Part shown: positions 10,640 through 22,190 of the stretch, in pieces
How positions within the stretch are numbered: the first letter of the stretch is position 1
How the letters are laid out: the number at the start of each line of letters is the position of its first letter
Assembly: GCA_964035575.1 (NCBI GenBank)
Contig: OZ037892.1
Coordinates: 1,054,001-1,118,000, forward strand
Source of the DNA: Rhynchopus sp. YZ270_cl-10
Taxonomy: Eukaryota; Euglenozoa; Diplonemea; Diplonemida; Diplonemidae
DNA: 64,000 nucleotides
Reading direction: 5' to 3'
Notes under the pieces: model-generated
Told to the model about the DNA's origin: nothing
Database searches by the model: none
The model's input: the letters and a program-made list of their open reading frames with translations, nothing else
Program-made: the position numbers and the translations under genes

Positions 10640-13600
10640 ATGAGCGAGCTTCTCGGCTCTCCGCTCAGCCATTCACAATTTTCCCCTTATGAGAGCGCAG
10701 CACACTTGGTGTCATCTCCATTGCTCACTTCCCTCGCCGCAAGCGATGCTGGTACAGGCACTCCCCTTGGGCTAGACGATGTGCTCCACAAGAAATTCAG
10801 CGGGTTTGACAGCCGCCATGACTTTGGAACATCCCCTAATCTTCGCATCGCTGAATCACCCCTGCATATTCTCCCTTCAGCATGGTCTGAAGCGCAGGAG
10901 TCTAGTGATCCATTAACTTCAGTTCAACAACATCTTTTGGAAACCAAGATTACCGCTTCTATGATGAATAGGAGAGACAAACAGAGGACACGAGATGAAA
11001 GGAGGCGACGGAAGATGGAGGAGAGTTCCGATCGGGTGCAAGATTTGGCAAGAAATATGGAGGTAGATAAAAGCAAGATTGCGAAGCAAGCATTTGATCA
11101 TATGATGCATGCCTCCAAAGAGGCAGAAGAAACCCGCCGGGAGAAGTGGCGTCTTCATGAAGAGGACCGCAAACGTTTCGAAGAAGAGCACGAAGAGCTG
11201 CGCGATCTATACCATAAGCGGGAGGTGGAGAGGCAGAAGGAGCTTACAGAGGAGAAGGAGCGGTTTGTGGAAACGTACCATACATTAGATAAAAAGAGGC
11301 AGGAGGAGCTTGACCGGGAACGCAAATTTTATAAAGAGCGGGACAAACATCAGTTAGAAAGGTTCGAAGAACTGCAAAAAAAGGCGATCACGGAGGTGCA
11401 AGGTCTGAGATCGGAGTTTCAGTTGGAACGCAATGAGCGGCTTGATATTACGAGGAGGTTAGATGATACGAATCGGCTTCTTGAAGACAAATTAGATCAT
11501 GTAGGGGCCAATGCGACGGATGCGTCGTCACATCGTGAGAATTTGTTGCTTTCTTCAGAGAATGCGTCACTCAAACAAGACAAAGTGTTGCACCTCAGGC
11601 AACTCGACGAGGCGCGCGATGAAGCGAAGAAAAATCTCAAAGCGAAGGACAAAGATTTGGACCATGCCCGCGACGAGCTTGCAGCGGAACGCCGTTCCTC
11701 GAAAGTCATTCAAGAACGTCTTGAGCGCGAGAAACGCACATTAGAGGAAACACTGCACCAAAAGCAACGCGACGCAGACATGCGTGAATGGAAGCTTCTT
11801 CAAGACTATGAAACAGAAAAGCGCGCGAAGGAAACTGCAGAAGACGACCGCCACCGCGAGGTCCAACAACTCCGCAAAGACCTCGACGGAACCAGAGAAC
11901 AGGTACAACAATCCGCAGGCCGCAACAACGACGGCAAAGACGACCTTATCAAAGAACGCGACAAACTCGCCCACAACCTCAAACAGCTCCAAAACGAGCT
12001 CAGCGCCGAAAAGGACAAATCACATCGTGAGATCCTTGACCTCCAAAAATCCATCAGCACCCTCCGTGAATCGACCACCGTCACTACCTCCAAGCTACAG
12101 CTCGACAAAGAACGCATTGACACACTCCAGGAAGAGCTCGACTCTGCGAAAAAAGAACGCAAAGACCTCGAAGACTACAAACGCACTCAAATCGAGGAGT
12201 CAACCATCACCAAATTCGAGCTACAACGCGCCAAAGACGAGAAGGCTACCCTTGAACGCAGTGTGACCACCTTGGAAACCAAAGTCCGCGAGCAAAAGAA
12301 CGTTATTGACGCAAAGGAAGGCATCATCAAGGACAAAGAGCTGCAGCAGGCAAGCCTAAACAGCCAGGTGAAGAACGTTGAAGTGTCTGTGCACGATAAG
12401 GAACAGCACTTTAAGAAGAAGGAGGATGAGCTCAGACGTGAGGCAGAAGAGGCGGCAGGGAATGCAAGAAGGTTGACGACAGAGCTGGACGCATCGAAGG
12501 CGAAGGTGGTGGAGGAGCAGGGGCGCACCGCACGACTTCAAGAACAGCACACCCGCCTCGAGCACGACCACGACCAATTAAAAACTGACCAACGCACGAA
12601 GGAGACGGACCTCGCAGATTTACGCACAAAGGTTCGTCAAAAGGACTCAGAAATGCAGACACTCCTGGACATCCACAAACAAGAAGTGCAGGACCTCAAA
12701 TCTCAACATGAGAGAGAGACGCGGGATAAGGTTGGTAATGTTACGCACAAAAACTCAGCGATCACTCAAGAACTCGATTCGCTCCGCGCTGAGCTGGTCG
12801 AAAGCAAAGCGAAGCTGGAGCGTGCGAAGGAGAAGCAGGCAGCCTCCCTGCAGAACGAGATCGAACAACTCAGCGACACCGAACGTCGCCTGCAGACCGA
12901 CCTCGACGAGCAGACCCGCAAGCTCACTCTGATGAAGGCAGACCTCGCAAAGGAGAAGTCCGAGGCGCACGCAGCCTCATGCGACATCAAGCTCCTGCAG
13001 TGCGAGCTCCGTGAGTCCAGACAGCGCAGCGACACCCGCGAATCCGAAAAAACCGACATGTCCTCGATCTACGATATGTTCATCACCGGCCTGCACCGCT
13101 GCTTCCGTGACGACAAAAACCGGGATAAACAACAATCCTTTTCGTCTCAAGACGAGATCGACCGCCTTCGCACCCAACTCGACCGCGAAAAGGAAGAAAC
13201 CCGCACGCTCACAAAAGACCTACAGGAAGCTCAATACAAAGCACGCAACGCGCAAGAAGACAAAACACTCGACGACCGTGCACGCAAGCTACGCAACGAC
13301 CTCGACAAAGAAACCACTTCACGCATGGACACCGAACGCGACCTACGCAACCTGAGACGAGAGGTCGACGATGCCCAGGCCACTGCAAGGAGACAGCAGG
13401 AGCAACTCACGCAGGCAGACAAGCTCCGCCGCGACCTGCAAGAGGAGGTGGACCACCTCCGCAGCCGAGGCGGCGCCCCTGCCCCTGCAGCCGCCGCAGC
13501 AGCAGCCCCGTCACGCTCCTCCTTCTCACAACCGCCACCAGAGGCGCCACAGCACCTCATCATCCGCGCCTGCGCTGCACTCTGCGAAGATCGTGCGGAA

Positions 13601-15219
13601 GCGCGCACCATCGAACAATCAAACGGTGTCTACACCCTGGTCCCCGGAGGCCTAAGCGAGGCGTTAAAGGATTCACGAAACAGCCGCGCCTCATGGCCAT
13701 TGTCTAACTGCTGCTGGGAGCGGAAGCTGCCGACACAGAGGTGGCTGTACTCCTCTGCGCAGGGGGCGTGGAAGCTGACGGATGGGGTGCGGTCGAATGG
13801 GGTGTTCGACCTTGCGTCTGAGGTGGACGATGGGTCCTCCTTCCAGGCCTTGGTGCAGCCACGTACCCCGCACAACGGTGTGATGCCGCATGCCTTTTCC
13901 AAGTGGTGCAAAGGTGTCACAGTAGAGCCGCCACCTCCAGAGCTCTCCGTCACAGCAGACAAGACCTCCTCGACCGGGACATACAAGTTGACCACCCGTG
14001 ACCTGCTGCACGGCTGGCCCGTCTGGGCGATGGACTCCCCCAAGCGGTACCTCTACAATACCCAGGAGGGTGCCTGGCAGATCACAGACCACGAAAGGGA
14101 GTTCACCCGCGGGGGTGGGCTTGTCGTGGATGCAAAGCACAATGGTGTACTCCCTCATGTGGTGCCGTGGGACTCTGGTGTCACAGTGTCTTTGGTATGC
14201 GATTTGGGGGTTGGGGATTGGGGGGTGACTGCCTTCTTTTTTTGGAGATCCATTCTGTTAAAAAAAAGGATTGAGAAGGAAATGACGGTTTGGAAAATGA
14301 CGCTTTTTCCTTTCCCTTCAAAAGCATGATGTGTGCTATGCGGGGAAACACAATGCGATGAAAACCCCTCCTCTTTTACATTGCTTTAGTTTCGTATTTT
14401 GGTCGGATTCCATTTTTTTTTGACAAAAACCCCATTGTTGCAAAACCAAAACAAACACCCCCCATAACAGTACACCATTGGAGACCGTTGTAGAGTGCGT
14501 GATAGGGAGCTCGACTCTTGGCAGGATGGGACGGTGGAGTCGATCCACACCAACGGCCAGCCCCTTGTCAAGCTTGAGGGGCAGAGCAAGGCCTTCCAGT
14601 GGAAGTACGTTGAGAGGAAGGTATGTACACCCCTTAGCAAAACGATTCCCACACATAACCCCCCTCAGGCAACACCGGCCTCTTCGTCGCACGATATTTC
14701 TGCGCTCAGGATGGATCTGCAGGCTGCCAAAACTAAGCTAGAACAGGTACCCCACCCCCCCGCACCCCAGAATTTTGCATCACAAAACCTCCATATTAAC
14801 CCAAACAAAACGTTACAGAATGAGAAGGTGATCCGCGACAAGACCGAGGAGGTGAAGGAGGAGCGGAGCAGGGCAGACGAGCTCTCGAAGCGTCTCAACG
14901 CCGCACAGCACCGGGTGGACGAGCTTGAGCGTGAGGTCAAGAGCGGCAAGGCTGGCGGTAGCCTCGGTGGTACCAGCGCAGAGGCGGACAGACGCCTGCA
15001 AGAGGAGACGTCACTACGCAAGGACGCAGAACGCATGGTGGAGCAGTTCCGTGGTGCCAAAGAGCGGAATGAGGTATGTGGAGAGTGTTGTTGGCAAAAA
15101 AGGGGGGGGGAACACCACAATCTTATTAAATACAGAAACTGCTGATGGATTTGTACACGGAGAAGCCGGTTCTCGAGGCACGCATCCAAGAGTTGGAAAA
15201 GCAGCTGCGAAACAAATAG
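10640..15219 (+). CDS. Giant coiled-coil protein with C-terminal Trp modules and SH3/Tudor-like domain (5 exons)
   Basis: Spliced protein of 1373 residues. Exons: 10640-14194, 14471-14620, 14669-14746, 14819-15073, 15136-15219, all joined in phase 0 by GT-AG introns of 276, 48, 72 and 62 bp. The first 100 residues are Ser/Leu-rich and probably disordered. Residues about 110-940 are a very charged continuous coiled coil rich in K, E, R and Q with Asp-Leu heptads. After an Ala/Pro linker (about 943-960) come two copies of a module built around W-LYSSAQGAWKLTD and YLYNTQEGAWQITD (about 1000-1180). Exon 2 encodes a small barrel-like segment (YTIGDRCRVRDRELDSW...DGTVESI) of the kind seen in Tudor/SH3-like domains. 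The remainder returns to coiled coil. The layout suggests a cytoskeletal or centriole/scaffold protein, but I recognise no named family. Function unknown. Confidence 0.85.
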
Positions 15220-15281
15220 TCAAACACCCCTTGCTTGATGACTTTTTTAACTATTTTTTTTTTGGATCTTCTTGACCGCAG

Positions 15282-15352
15282 GGTACTTTGTGCTTTCATC
15301 CGATGGCTGGCATCGTACAGTGGGTCAGTCGGAGGTGCCTGCATCAATAACT
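15282..15352 (+). repeat. TGGCTGGCATC repeat, copy 2
   Basis: Begins about 60 bp after the stop of the coiled-coil gene. Near-identical to 4535-4615 with small indels; a shorter third copy is at 22132-22190. Confidence 0.8.
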
Positions 15353-16168
15353 TCACTTTTTTACTATCACTTGCTAAGTACCCTCTGTGCTGTCCGGTGA
15401 GGCCGTTGTTACTTTCAACTTCTCGAGAGAGGGTGTGTCTGTGGAGAGACAAAATTATGCGAATTTATGTGTATTTTTTAAAAGGAAAACCCATTCATCT
15501 ATGTGGCCCCCTATTCGCGAGCATTTCTTCTCCTTACAGATGTATGTGCACTTTCATAGGCGCACCCATCTTTTTTGCAAAAGTTTGATCTTTCCTCTCC
15601 ACCCGTTTTTTTTTTGTATTTCTAAAAAAAAAAAAAATTAATCTCTTGGAGACGCTTGTTTGTGCATTATTTTGTTTAAAAATGAGGATTTTTCTTTTTT
15701 GCTTTTGTTTTTTGTCTTCTCACCCTTCTTCCATCCCTTCCCCCCTCATCACCTAAACCCCACACAGGTCACTCCATAGCCCACCCTTTTCCCCCTCTAT
15801 TGCTATTGGTATCAACCCAAAAAAGGCTTAGGTTAAATCCTACCTATTTTTCTCTCTCTCTTTCTCCCCCCTTAAGCCTTTCATTTACACACCCTTTTCC
15901 CCCTCCCTCCTTTTTTTCCTTCATAAAAAGGGACTAAAAACCCTCCATATTGACGTAAAAACCCAACTCTTTTAAAGGTGCATTAACCGCACAGAGGGGA
16001 TTTTGGTCTTCATAAATTTATTTATTTTATTTTATTGATCCTTTCTCTTGCTGCTTCCCCACTCTTTTCTTCCTCTAAGGGGGAGGGGCTGGGGAGGGGT
16101 GCAGAGTGGCTTTCATTTAATCATTTTTCCTCTCTCTCTCTCTTTCTCTTCTTTTCTTGATAAGGTGA

Positions 16169-16210
16169 CTAAGCACAGAGAGGCTTAGGGGCATCTTATA
16201 AACTTTTCTT
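16169..16210 (+). other. Dispersed GAG-loop hairpin in a 5' flank
   Basis: Six-bp stem CTAAGC/GCTTAG, loop ACAGAGAG, tail CATCTTATAAACTTTTC. It ends about 13 bases before the ATG of the DUF4116 gene, so it is either in that gene's leader or at the 3' end of an upstream transcript. Confidence 0.65.
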
Positions 16211-16222
16211 TTCTTTTTCAAA

Positions 16223-17332
16223 ATGGAAATTGTACTGCACGATGCATTGACTGGATTAAAAGCTGTTGTCGAGGTTTTTGAATATGACGGCATGGCAGCG
16301 GTCGAACAGAGTATTATCGATGAATTCTCATACCATGAGGACGAAACCATGCTAAGCGTAGATGGCACGTCCCTCTCCCGTACGGACACCTGCGAGCAGT
16401 TGTACAACGGCTGCACGGTGCTGGTTGAAGTTCAGGAAGAGGCTTTTGTCGAAAAAATTCTGTCTGGGGCACCTCTCTCGTCTCTTCCGCCGTGGGTGCG
16501 TTGCAGCAAACCCTGTGTTCTTGCCGCCATAGGAAGCGATCACAACGAGGTTTACCACGCAAGCGATGCCCTTAAGGGAGACAAAGACGTACTTCTCACC
16601 GCCCTCCGCAAAACCCCTGCTTGCATGAAATATGCGTCGAAGGAGCTTCTGGAGGATGACGACTTTTTGATGGAGGCGTTGTGCAAGAATGGTGCTGTGT
16701 TTCCGATGCTCAGTGCAGAACGGAAAAACAACAGAGCGTTTGTGCTAAAGGCTGTGGAAGCGAATGGGTTTGTGCTGTCACATCTCTCGACGGAGTATAA
16801 ATCGGACAGAGATGTGGTGTTGACTGCAGTATCGCATAGCTTGCTGCCGATGCACTCTGATTTTAGATATGCGTCTTCGGAGTTGAAATTGGACCGTGAT
16901 TTCGTTCTTCAAGCGGTCGCAAGAAATGTACATTCATTGGTTCACGCACCAAGTGCATTTACGTCAGACCGTGCCTTCGTGATGCAAGCCGTTTCAACGC
17001 AGGGTCTGGCATTGCAATATTGCGCTGATAAATTTTACAGTGATCCAGAGGTTATCTTGCACGCAGTGGCCAACGACTGTCACTGCCTCCGGTTTGTCTC
17101 TGATAGCCTCCGAGGGGATCGTGACTTTATATTGTCGGCAATAAAACTGCACTCAGACTCGCTCCGCTATGCAAGAAACGGTCTGAAAAACGACAAGGAG
17201 CTTGTACTCGAGGCAATGAAACAGAATAAAGACGCGTTTCTCTACGCAGGAAGCACCGTGCGGAAGGACAAAGAAGTCTTGGATATGGCGAAGGTAGGTC
17301 TCTTCCCGGTCGGAGGTTGCGAGGAGGATTAA
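16223..17332 (+). CDS. DUF4116-repeat protein
   Basis: Intronless, 369 residues. The first 72 residues look like a ubiquitin-like beta-grasp segment (MEIVLHDALTGLKAVVEVF...CTVLVEV). From about residue 110 onward there are seven to eight repeats of about 35 residues with the pattern LK-DRDFVLQAV--N---L-YAS. Examples are SELKLDRDFVLQAVARNV, DSLRGDRDFILSAIKLHS and NGLKNDKELVLEAMKQNK. This is the DUF4116 helical repeat, common in protists and giant viruses and of unknown biochemical role. The start codon is the first ATG after a poly-pyrimidine leader. A GTAGGT near the end (about 17295) could be a splice donor, but the frame closes naturally at TAA and no better exon was seen. Confidence 0.85.
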   Translation: MEIVLHDALTGLKAVVEVFEYDGMAAVEQSIIDEFSYHEDETMLSVDGTSLSRTDTCEQLYNGCTVLVEVQEEAFVEKILSGAPLSSLPPWVRCSKPCVLAAIGSDHNEVYHASDALKGDKDVLLTALRKTPACMKYASKELLEDDDFLMEALCKNGAVFPMLSAERKNNRAFVLKAVEANGFVLSHLSTEYKSDRDVVLTAVSHSLLPMHSDFRYASSELKLDRDFVLQAVARNVHSLVHAPSAFTSDRAFVMQAVSTQGLALQYCADKFYSDPEVILHAVANDCHCLRFVSDSLRGDRDFILSAIKLHSDSLRYARNGLKNDKELVLEAMKQNKDAFLYAGSTVRKDKEVLDMAKVGLFPVGGCEED

Positions 17333-17900
17333 TACTTTTAAGAGGCCCTGTCTAGAGAGGGCTTTGTATTTCAAAAAATTAACCCTTTTTTTGTTTAAAT
17401 TTGATTTCTTTCTAACCTCTGTTTTTAAGGTGCCTAAGCAAAACAGCTAGGTTTGATTTTCTTTATTTCTCTTACGGTACGGACTCAGATTCCACCCCTT
17501 TTGCATGAGGACGAGAAATAGTGTACCGTTTTCGTAAAAATGTCGTAAAAAAAAGGTCGAACTTTCAGAAAAATCCTGAAAAGGTCGAACATTTTTTATG
17601 GTCGATAATTTTGTATGAATACGGTAAGAGGATTCATTTCGCCTCGCAAAGTGGGATGGGAGGATGTTCGTCTCTAATACCAAAGCACAATCAGCACTTT
17701 ATTTTATTTTATTTTATTTTGAGAAAAAAGGGGGGAGGGAGAGGGGCCCTTTTTTTGCGGATTTTTGCATTGCTGCCTAGCCATTTCTCTCAGTGGTACT
17801 GACTCAAGAAATTCGCTTAATTTTATTTGAAAGATGTGTATGCACATGAGGCTTATTCACCTTTCAACCATTTTTTATTTTTTTTTTGGGGTAATTAGGC
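17333..17900. other. Intergenic DNA
   Basis: Contains a GGGCTTTGTATTTC motif right after the stop, a hairpin with stem CCTA/TAGG near 17433, a fragment of the 120-bp repeat (TTACGGTACGGACTC, about 17473), and a weak hairpin copy near 17835. No gene. Confidence 0.55.
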
Positions 17901-18049
17901 TAGTACCCAAGTTTCTAGTACCCATTTAGGATAATACCCAGTGGGTATTATCCTAAATTATTTGGGTATTATCCTAAATTATTTTGGGTATTATCCTAAA
18001 TTATTTTGGGTATTATCCTAAATTATTTTTGGGTACTGGGTACTGGGTA

Positions 18050-18160
18050 CCCAGTACCCAGGTACCCAGGTACCCAGGTACCCAGGTACCCAGGTACCCA
18101 GGTACCCAGGTACCCAGGTACCCAGGTACCCAGGTACCCAGGTACCCAGGTACCCAGGTC
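18050..18160. repeat. 8-bp array (CCCAGGTA)n
   Basis: About 13 tandem copies directly between the left terminal repeat and the core. A shorter array of the same unit lies at the same relative place in the element at 39.3 kb. Confidence 0.95.
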
Positions 18161-18180
18161 CAGGTCCAGGAACAGGTCCC

Positions 18181-19401
18181 CAGGAACAGGAAAAAAGTCG
18201 TGAAAGAGCAACCACAGCTCCACATGACAAACACAAAAGTGTCCAGTCACGTGGGGCATTCATGCACTGAGGAGATAATGATCCAACAATTTACAAGAAA
18301 GATTACTTAACCTACTGCTGGAAATTGCCAGGTCGTAGTAACACACAAAGTGTGCCTCCGTTCGGGAAGACCGGATATTCTAGAGACCAAAAAGGCCTCA
18401 AGAATATCTTCCGGTAGTCAAGGTAGAACCGAGTGAACGGCCCAAGACCCCCGTGGAGAAGTTAAATGTTGTAATGCTATCAAGTAGAAACTGCGAACAC
18501 TGTCTTACCCTCCTCAATGCATGGTGGTTGATGTCTTCCACAACAAATTTCCTGTACCCAGGTACCCAAATTCCCAGACCCACGCAGTGGCACATGACCG
18601 CCAAGTGTGAGTGACCCACACATGAGGGAATGCGACACTACGCAAAATTTACCACCAGACCCTGTCTTCGTGCACCTGAAGTACAACGCCGCAGACAGGC
18701 CAAACATGCGTTGGACTCAGAGGAATGCCCGCTGTGCAGGTATCAAACATGAGAACAACTCCCAGCAACAAGGGGCGCCTTTTGGCGGGCGTTGTTGAGG
18801 GTGTTTGGGGTGCAAAGTTTTCCACAATTTTGATGCGCGGGTACAGAAGTGTTATCTTGTTCTTTCATCTCTAGGAATATAAATGTCAATCGCGTTTAAC
18901 TACCACGAGGGCTTGTTCAGTGAACCCACGAGGGGTCGAAGGGGGTTGGTTATCCCGTATCTATCAAAGGTTGTGTCGACCAGGCTAAACCACTATGTTA
19001 CGCTGTACGTTGTTAAATCCGAAGAAATAACACTTTAGCAGCCGCAGGAAGTTTGCTAAAAAGAGTGCCTCACGCTACACAAACCACCACCCGCGATTGA
19101 CTTAGATGTTATAACAAAGAGAATTCAGAACAAAACAACACCCTGCCCCATACACACTAAATTGTCATGCTTCAAGAGCATGCCTGGGCCAAAATTACTC
19201 GACAAAAAAGGCAACAAGACTACCCACAAGGAGTGTGAAATGTGCACTGGTTTTCTGGGGGAACGCAATATTTTCTTGTGCCTCGTCCTCCGCAATCAGA
19301 GGACAGACTTTCCGGAAGGTTTCCAAAGTCGAATTTCTTGCACTAGCTATGCTCCCTGGGTTAATGGCAATAGCAGTGACTGACAGAGTGTTCCCACCCC
19401 C
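18181..19401 (+). repeat. Core repeat, copy C
   Basis: About 1.2 kb, almost base for base identical to 39521-40700 apart from a roughly 36-bp insertion near 18590 and scattered small changes. Also present reversed at 1836-2956 and in part at 311-675. No frame is conserved across copies, so it is non-coding or decayed. Confidence 0.93.
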
Positions 19402-19671
19402 CTTTCCACCCCATATGTTCGCTCGTTCTGCACAGTTGGTTCTCGATGTTGCACTCGCGATACCTGTTTAAAAGTGAAGTTGTGAGTGGTGGGGAATTTA
19501 AAGAAGGTGATTTCTTTAAAAAATAAGTTGGCCTGAGGGTGTAAAATATTGTTCTGGAGACTTTTTGGAGGAAATACGAGTCGACGGCCTTACTTTGTTG
19601 AATATTCACCATAAAGTTAACATATTTACATACCTTGTCTTGCGCCTTCGCTGCTGTCAAGGTGCCTTCTC

Positions 19672-19812
19672 TGGGTACCCAGTACCCAGTACCCAGTACC
19701 CAGTACCCAGTACCCAGTACCCAGTACCCAGTACCCAGTACCCAGTACCCAGTACCCAGTACCCAGTACCCAGTACCCAGTACCCAGTACCCAGTACCCA
19801 GTACCCAGTACC
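19672..19812. repeat. 7-bp satellite (CAGTACC)n
   Basis: About 20 copies, the reverse complement of the array at 922-1128, lying just inside the right terminal repeat of the 2.0-kb element. Confidence 0.97.
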
Positions 19813-20151
19813 CATAATACCCAAAATAATTTAGGATAATACCCAAATAATTTAGGATAATACCCACTGGGTATTATCCTAAATGGGTACAACAAACTTG
19901 GGCACTAAGTGACTTTTCCCTTTTTTTTTTGAATAATTGACGGTGTGTAAAGTCACGGCCTTTGTAGGTGTGTGATTTTTTCCACGTTTTATTTTTGTAA
20001 TTCATCAGTTTCAGGTTTGTTACGAGTGTGAAAATACTGATTTTAATTGTGTTTTTTTTTAAAGTGCAACAAATTATATTCCCCCAACTTTGAGGCACTT
20101 TTTTTTCTTCTTCTTTTTTTCTCTTTTTATGAATTTCTCTTTTTTGATCTA

Positions 20152-20185
20152 TGTGCGCAGGAAGCACATTTATCGCATTGCGTGG
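20152..20185 (+). other. Dispersed hairpin
   Basis: Stem TGTGC/GCACA, loop GCAGGAA, tail TTTATCGC. Same stem as the 54755 copy with a changed loop. Confidence 0.5.
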
Positions 20186-20508
20186 AAATTTTTCCCTCTT
20201 TTTTTATTTATGCATTGCACACTACTTTGTGAGCGGAAAGTGCCACGTCGTTCACTCACTTGCTCCCCACTCACTCCGCAACACCACCACCCAACAGGAG
20301 AGAGTGTGTGTGGAAAGCGTCAACGCATCCACTACAAGAAAAAGGGAGGTGAGGGAACGACAAAGCGACGCTTTTTTTAAAAGGCGCCCCCCCACAGCGC
20401 AGGATTATTTACAACTTATATCATAAATCTAAAAAGTGCAATTTTTTTTTTAGATACAATTGTTGGAGCATCAGAATGTGCCCCCCATTTCTTTTTTTTT
20501 TTTTGTAT

Positions 20509-20615
20509 GACACCCGCTACCAGGTATTGGGTATTACCGGGAGGGGTTTTCCCCCCGGAAAATACATGGTAAAGAAAAATGTAAAACCCGGTAATTCCCG
20601 GTCCCAACGGGTGTC
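20509..20615. repeat. Small inverted-repeat element, 107 bp
   Basis: GACACCCG at the left end faces CGGGTGTC at the right. Several TTACCGGG/CCCGGTAA units lie inside in both orientations. No clear target duplication. Confidence 0.6.
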
Positions 20616-20680
20616 CTGCAATGATTATACAATATAGGTGGCCACGAGAGGCTTTGTTCAGCTGCTAAAACTTTTCTTTT

Positions 20681-20805
20681 TATTACCGAGCGGTTTTGTG
20701 AACCGCCTCCGTTTTTATTACGGTACGGAACACCCCCAAACGTCCCACCCCTTTTGCATGAGCTCGACTGAGATGCGTTTTTTAGCACGTTTTCAACTCT
20801 TCTTT
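20681..20805 (+). repeat. 120-bp structured repeat, copy 1
   Basis: Order of parts: GCGGTT...AACCGC hairpin, CTCCGT...ACGG hairpin, GGTACGGAACACC, then CTGAGATGCG...TTTTCAACTCTTC. The same order recurs at 22017. Its 3' part resembles the tail of the dispersed hairpins and recurs near 53937. Confidence 0.7.
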
Positions 20806-21223
20806 TACCCCTGCCAGATCATAACTTTTGGAGCTCCAAAATATTTGACGGTGTTGAGAAATACATTAGTCGCAGCACTGTAATTGTAACCACCCCCACC
20901 CTGTGAGTAGGTTCCTTCATTGGTGCCGAAAGCGTCTACGCGAAAACCATGCGCACCACCACCACCCCCTCTTGCTTCAAATATCACCATCACCTAGATG
21001 GTTGCCTCTGAACTGCAGTTGCATTTCATCCCAACCAGCAATGCTATACCCGACTCTCTATCACAAAGCAAATCACAAACAACCAAAAAAGTGGAGTTAG
21101 TGTTCATCCTCGGGTGTCTACACTAATACAACCAATATAACCAGCACTGCATACACACGCAAAAAGTCGAATCAGAGACATTGTGTGTTTTGCACAAAAA
21201 AAAAAAAATGCTCACCCCCTCCG

Positions 21224-21312
21224 CAGCTGAGAATAAGCCGGGTTCCCGGTCCCCGATTCCTGGGTCCTGGTCCACATGCTGGTCCCGGGTCCCCGAGTCT
21301 TATTCTCAGCTG
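21224..21312. repeat. Small inverted-repeat element, 89 bp
   Basis: Perfect 14-bp terminal inverted repeats CAGCTGAGAATAAG and CTTATTCTCAGCTG; interior made of GGGTCC/GGTCCCGG units. No matching target duplication next to it. Confidence 0.75.
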
Positions 21313-21427
21313 TGTCCCCTTTTGATTTTTTCCCCCATCATTTCGAAGTATCACGAAATGTGTCAATTCCTTTGAGTATTCCTAGTTGCGTTGCGTCCGC
21401 CGATGTTCCGGTGAGGCGTGCTGCTTC

Positions 21428-21462
21428 TGTGCGAAGGCACATTCATCTTACATATTTTTCCC
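21428..21462 (+). other. Dispersed hairpin
   Basis: Stem TGTGC/GCACA, loop GAAG, tail TTCATCTTACATATTTTTC. It directly follows a GCGTCCGCCGATG...GGTGAGGCG motif, so two forms of the family are fused here. Confidence 0.55.
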
Positions 21463-22016
21463 ACCTTTTTCGAGCATTGGGTTTTCGCGCAGAGAGCCTA
21501 CTGGAAAGTAAGACGCCATTGTCCACATCTCTATAGCAGGGGGATAGGGATCAACAACGGTAAACACGTTTTTACTCCAAAAAAAGGGAGACATTCACCT
21601 CAACACAGCCGACTTACATCATCGTATAACCCGCACGGCCGTTTGCCCGCAATCGGGTGGCCCTCTGCCTCTACTTTACACGTTTTTGTTCTTACTCTGG
21701 ATTCAACAATTCTATGTATTATTTAAGTTGGTTTTTTTTTGTGAAGTGCCCTAACCAAAAAAGGAAAAAAACAAAACCGAACTGCGTATTAGCACGTTTC
21801 AACTATTGGGTTAGAGGAGTCTACAAAAAAAAATCAGATGAAAACTTTATTTCACCCTTCTCGGGCGGGCCACTCTTTCAGGAGTAAAATATGAACCGAA
21901 TGACATTCTTCAATGTGATGTTTGGTTTGTACCTATGCCTCCCGTTATTGAAAGGCTTTGAACAGATTTTTTTCTATCTGTCAGAATTTCGAATATGGCA
22001 TGTTTTTGACGTGTTT

Positions 22017-22130
22017 TTCAAGCGGTTGCGGACCGTCTCCGTTCTCTAACGGTACGGAACACCTCAAACCCCCTCACGACCGAGCTGCGTTTTTGGTACG
22101 GTTCAACTACTCCCTTCTCTTAGTTCTTCT
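22017..22130 (+). repeat. 120-bp structured repeat, copy 2
   Basis: CGGTTGCGGACCG, CTCCGTTCTCTAACGG, GGTACGGAACACC, then GAGCTGCGTTTTTGG and a TTCAACTACTCC tail. Same layout as 20681-20805 with diverged stems that remain paired. Confidence 0.7.
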
Positions 22131-22131
22131 C

Positions 22132-22190
22132 AATGCTGGCTGGCATCGTGGACGTGGGCCAATCGGAGGGTGCCTGCATCAATAATTCCC
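22132..22190 (+). repeat. TGGCTGGCATC repeat, copy 3
   Basis: TGGCTGGCATCGTGG then GGGTGCCTGCATCAATAAT. It immediately follows the 120-bp repeat; copies 1 and 2 stand alone. Confidence 0.75.

Larger units (their letters stand above)
15220..16222. other. Intergenic DNA with several structured repeats
   Basis: No gene. Holds the second TGGCTGGCATC repeat (15282-15352), hairpin-like motifs near 15380 and 15548, CT-rich tracts, and a clear hairpin just upstream of the next start codon. Confidence 0.6.
17903..19905. mobile_element. 2.0-kb TA-flanked inverted-repeat element (element C)
   Basis: Both ends carry long inverted repeats of about 100-130 bp, starting GTACCCAAGTTT on the left and GTGCCCAAGTTT on the right strand, each flanked by TA. 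The repeats contain the palindrome of GGATAATACCC and GGGTATTATCC and then tandem GGGTATTATCCTAAATTATT units. Inside lie a CCCAGGTA array, the 1.2-kb core repeat (18181-19401), a unique segment and a GTACCCA array (19672-19812). No conserved reading frame, so non-autonomous if a DNA transposon. The TA flank would fit a Tc1/mariner-type target duplication, but the superfamily cannot be decided without a transposase. Confidence 0.85.

Noticed and set aside
20805-20993. Glycine-rich minus-strand frame as a gene
   Set aside because: Only 62 residues, no family, no convincing start or splice sites; mentioned only as a possible remnant.
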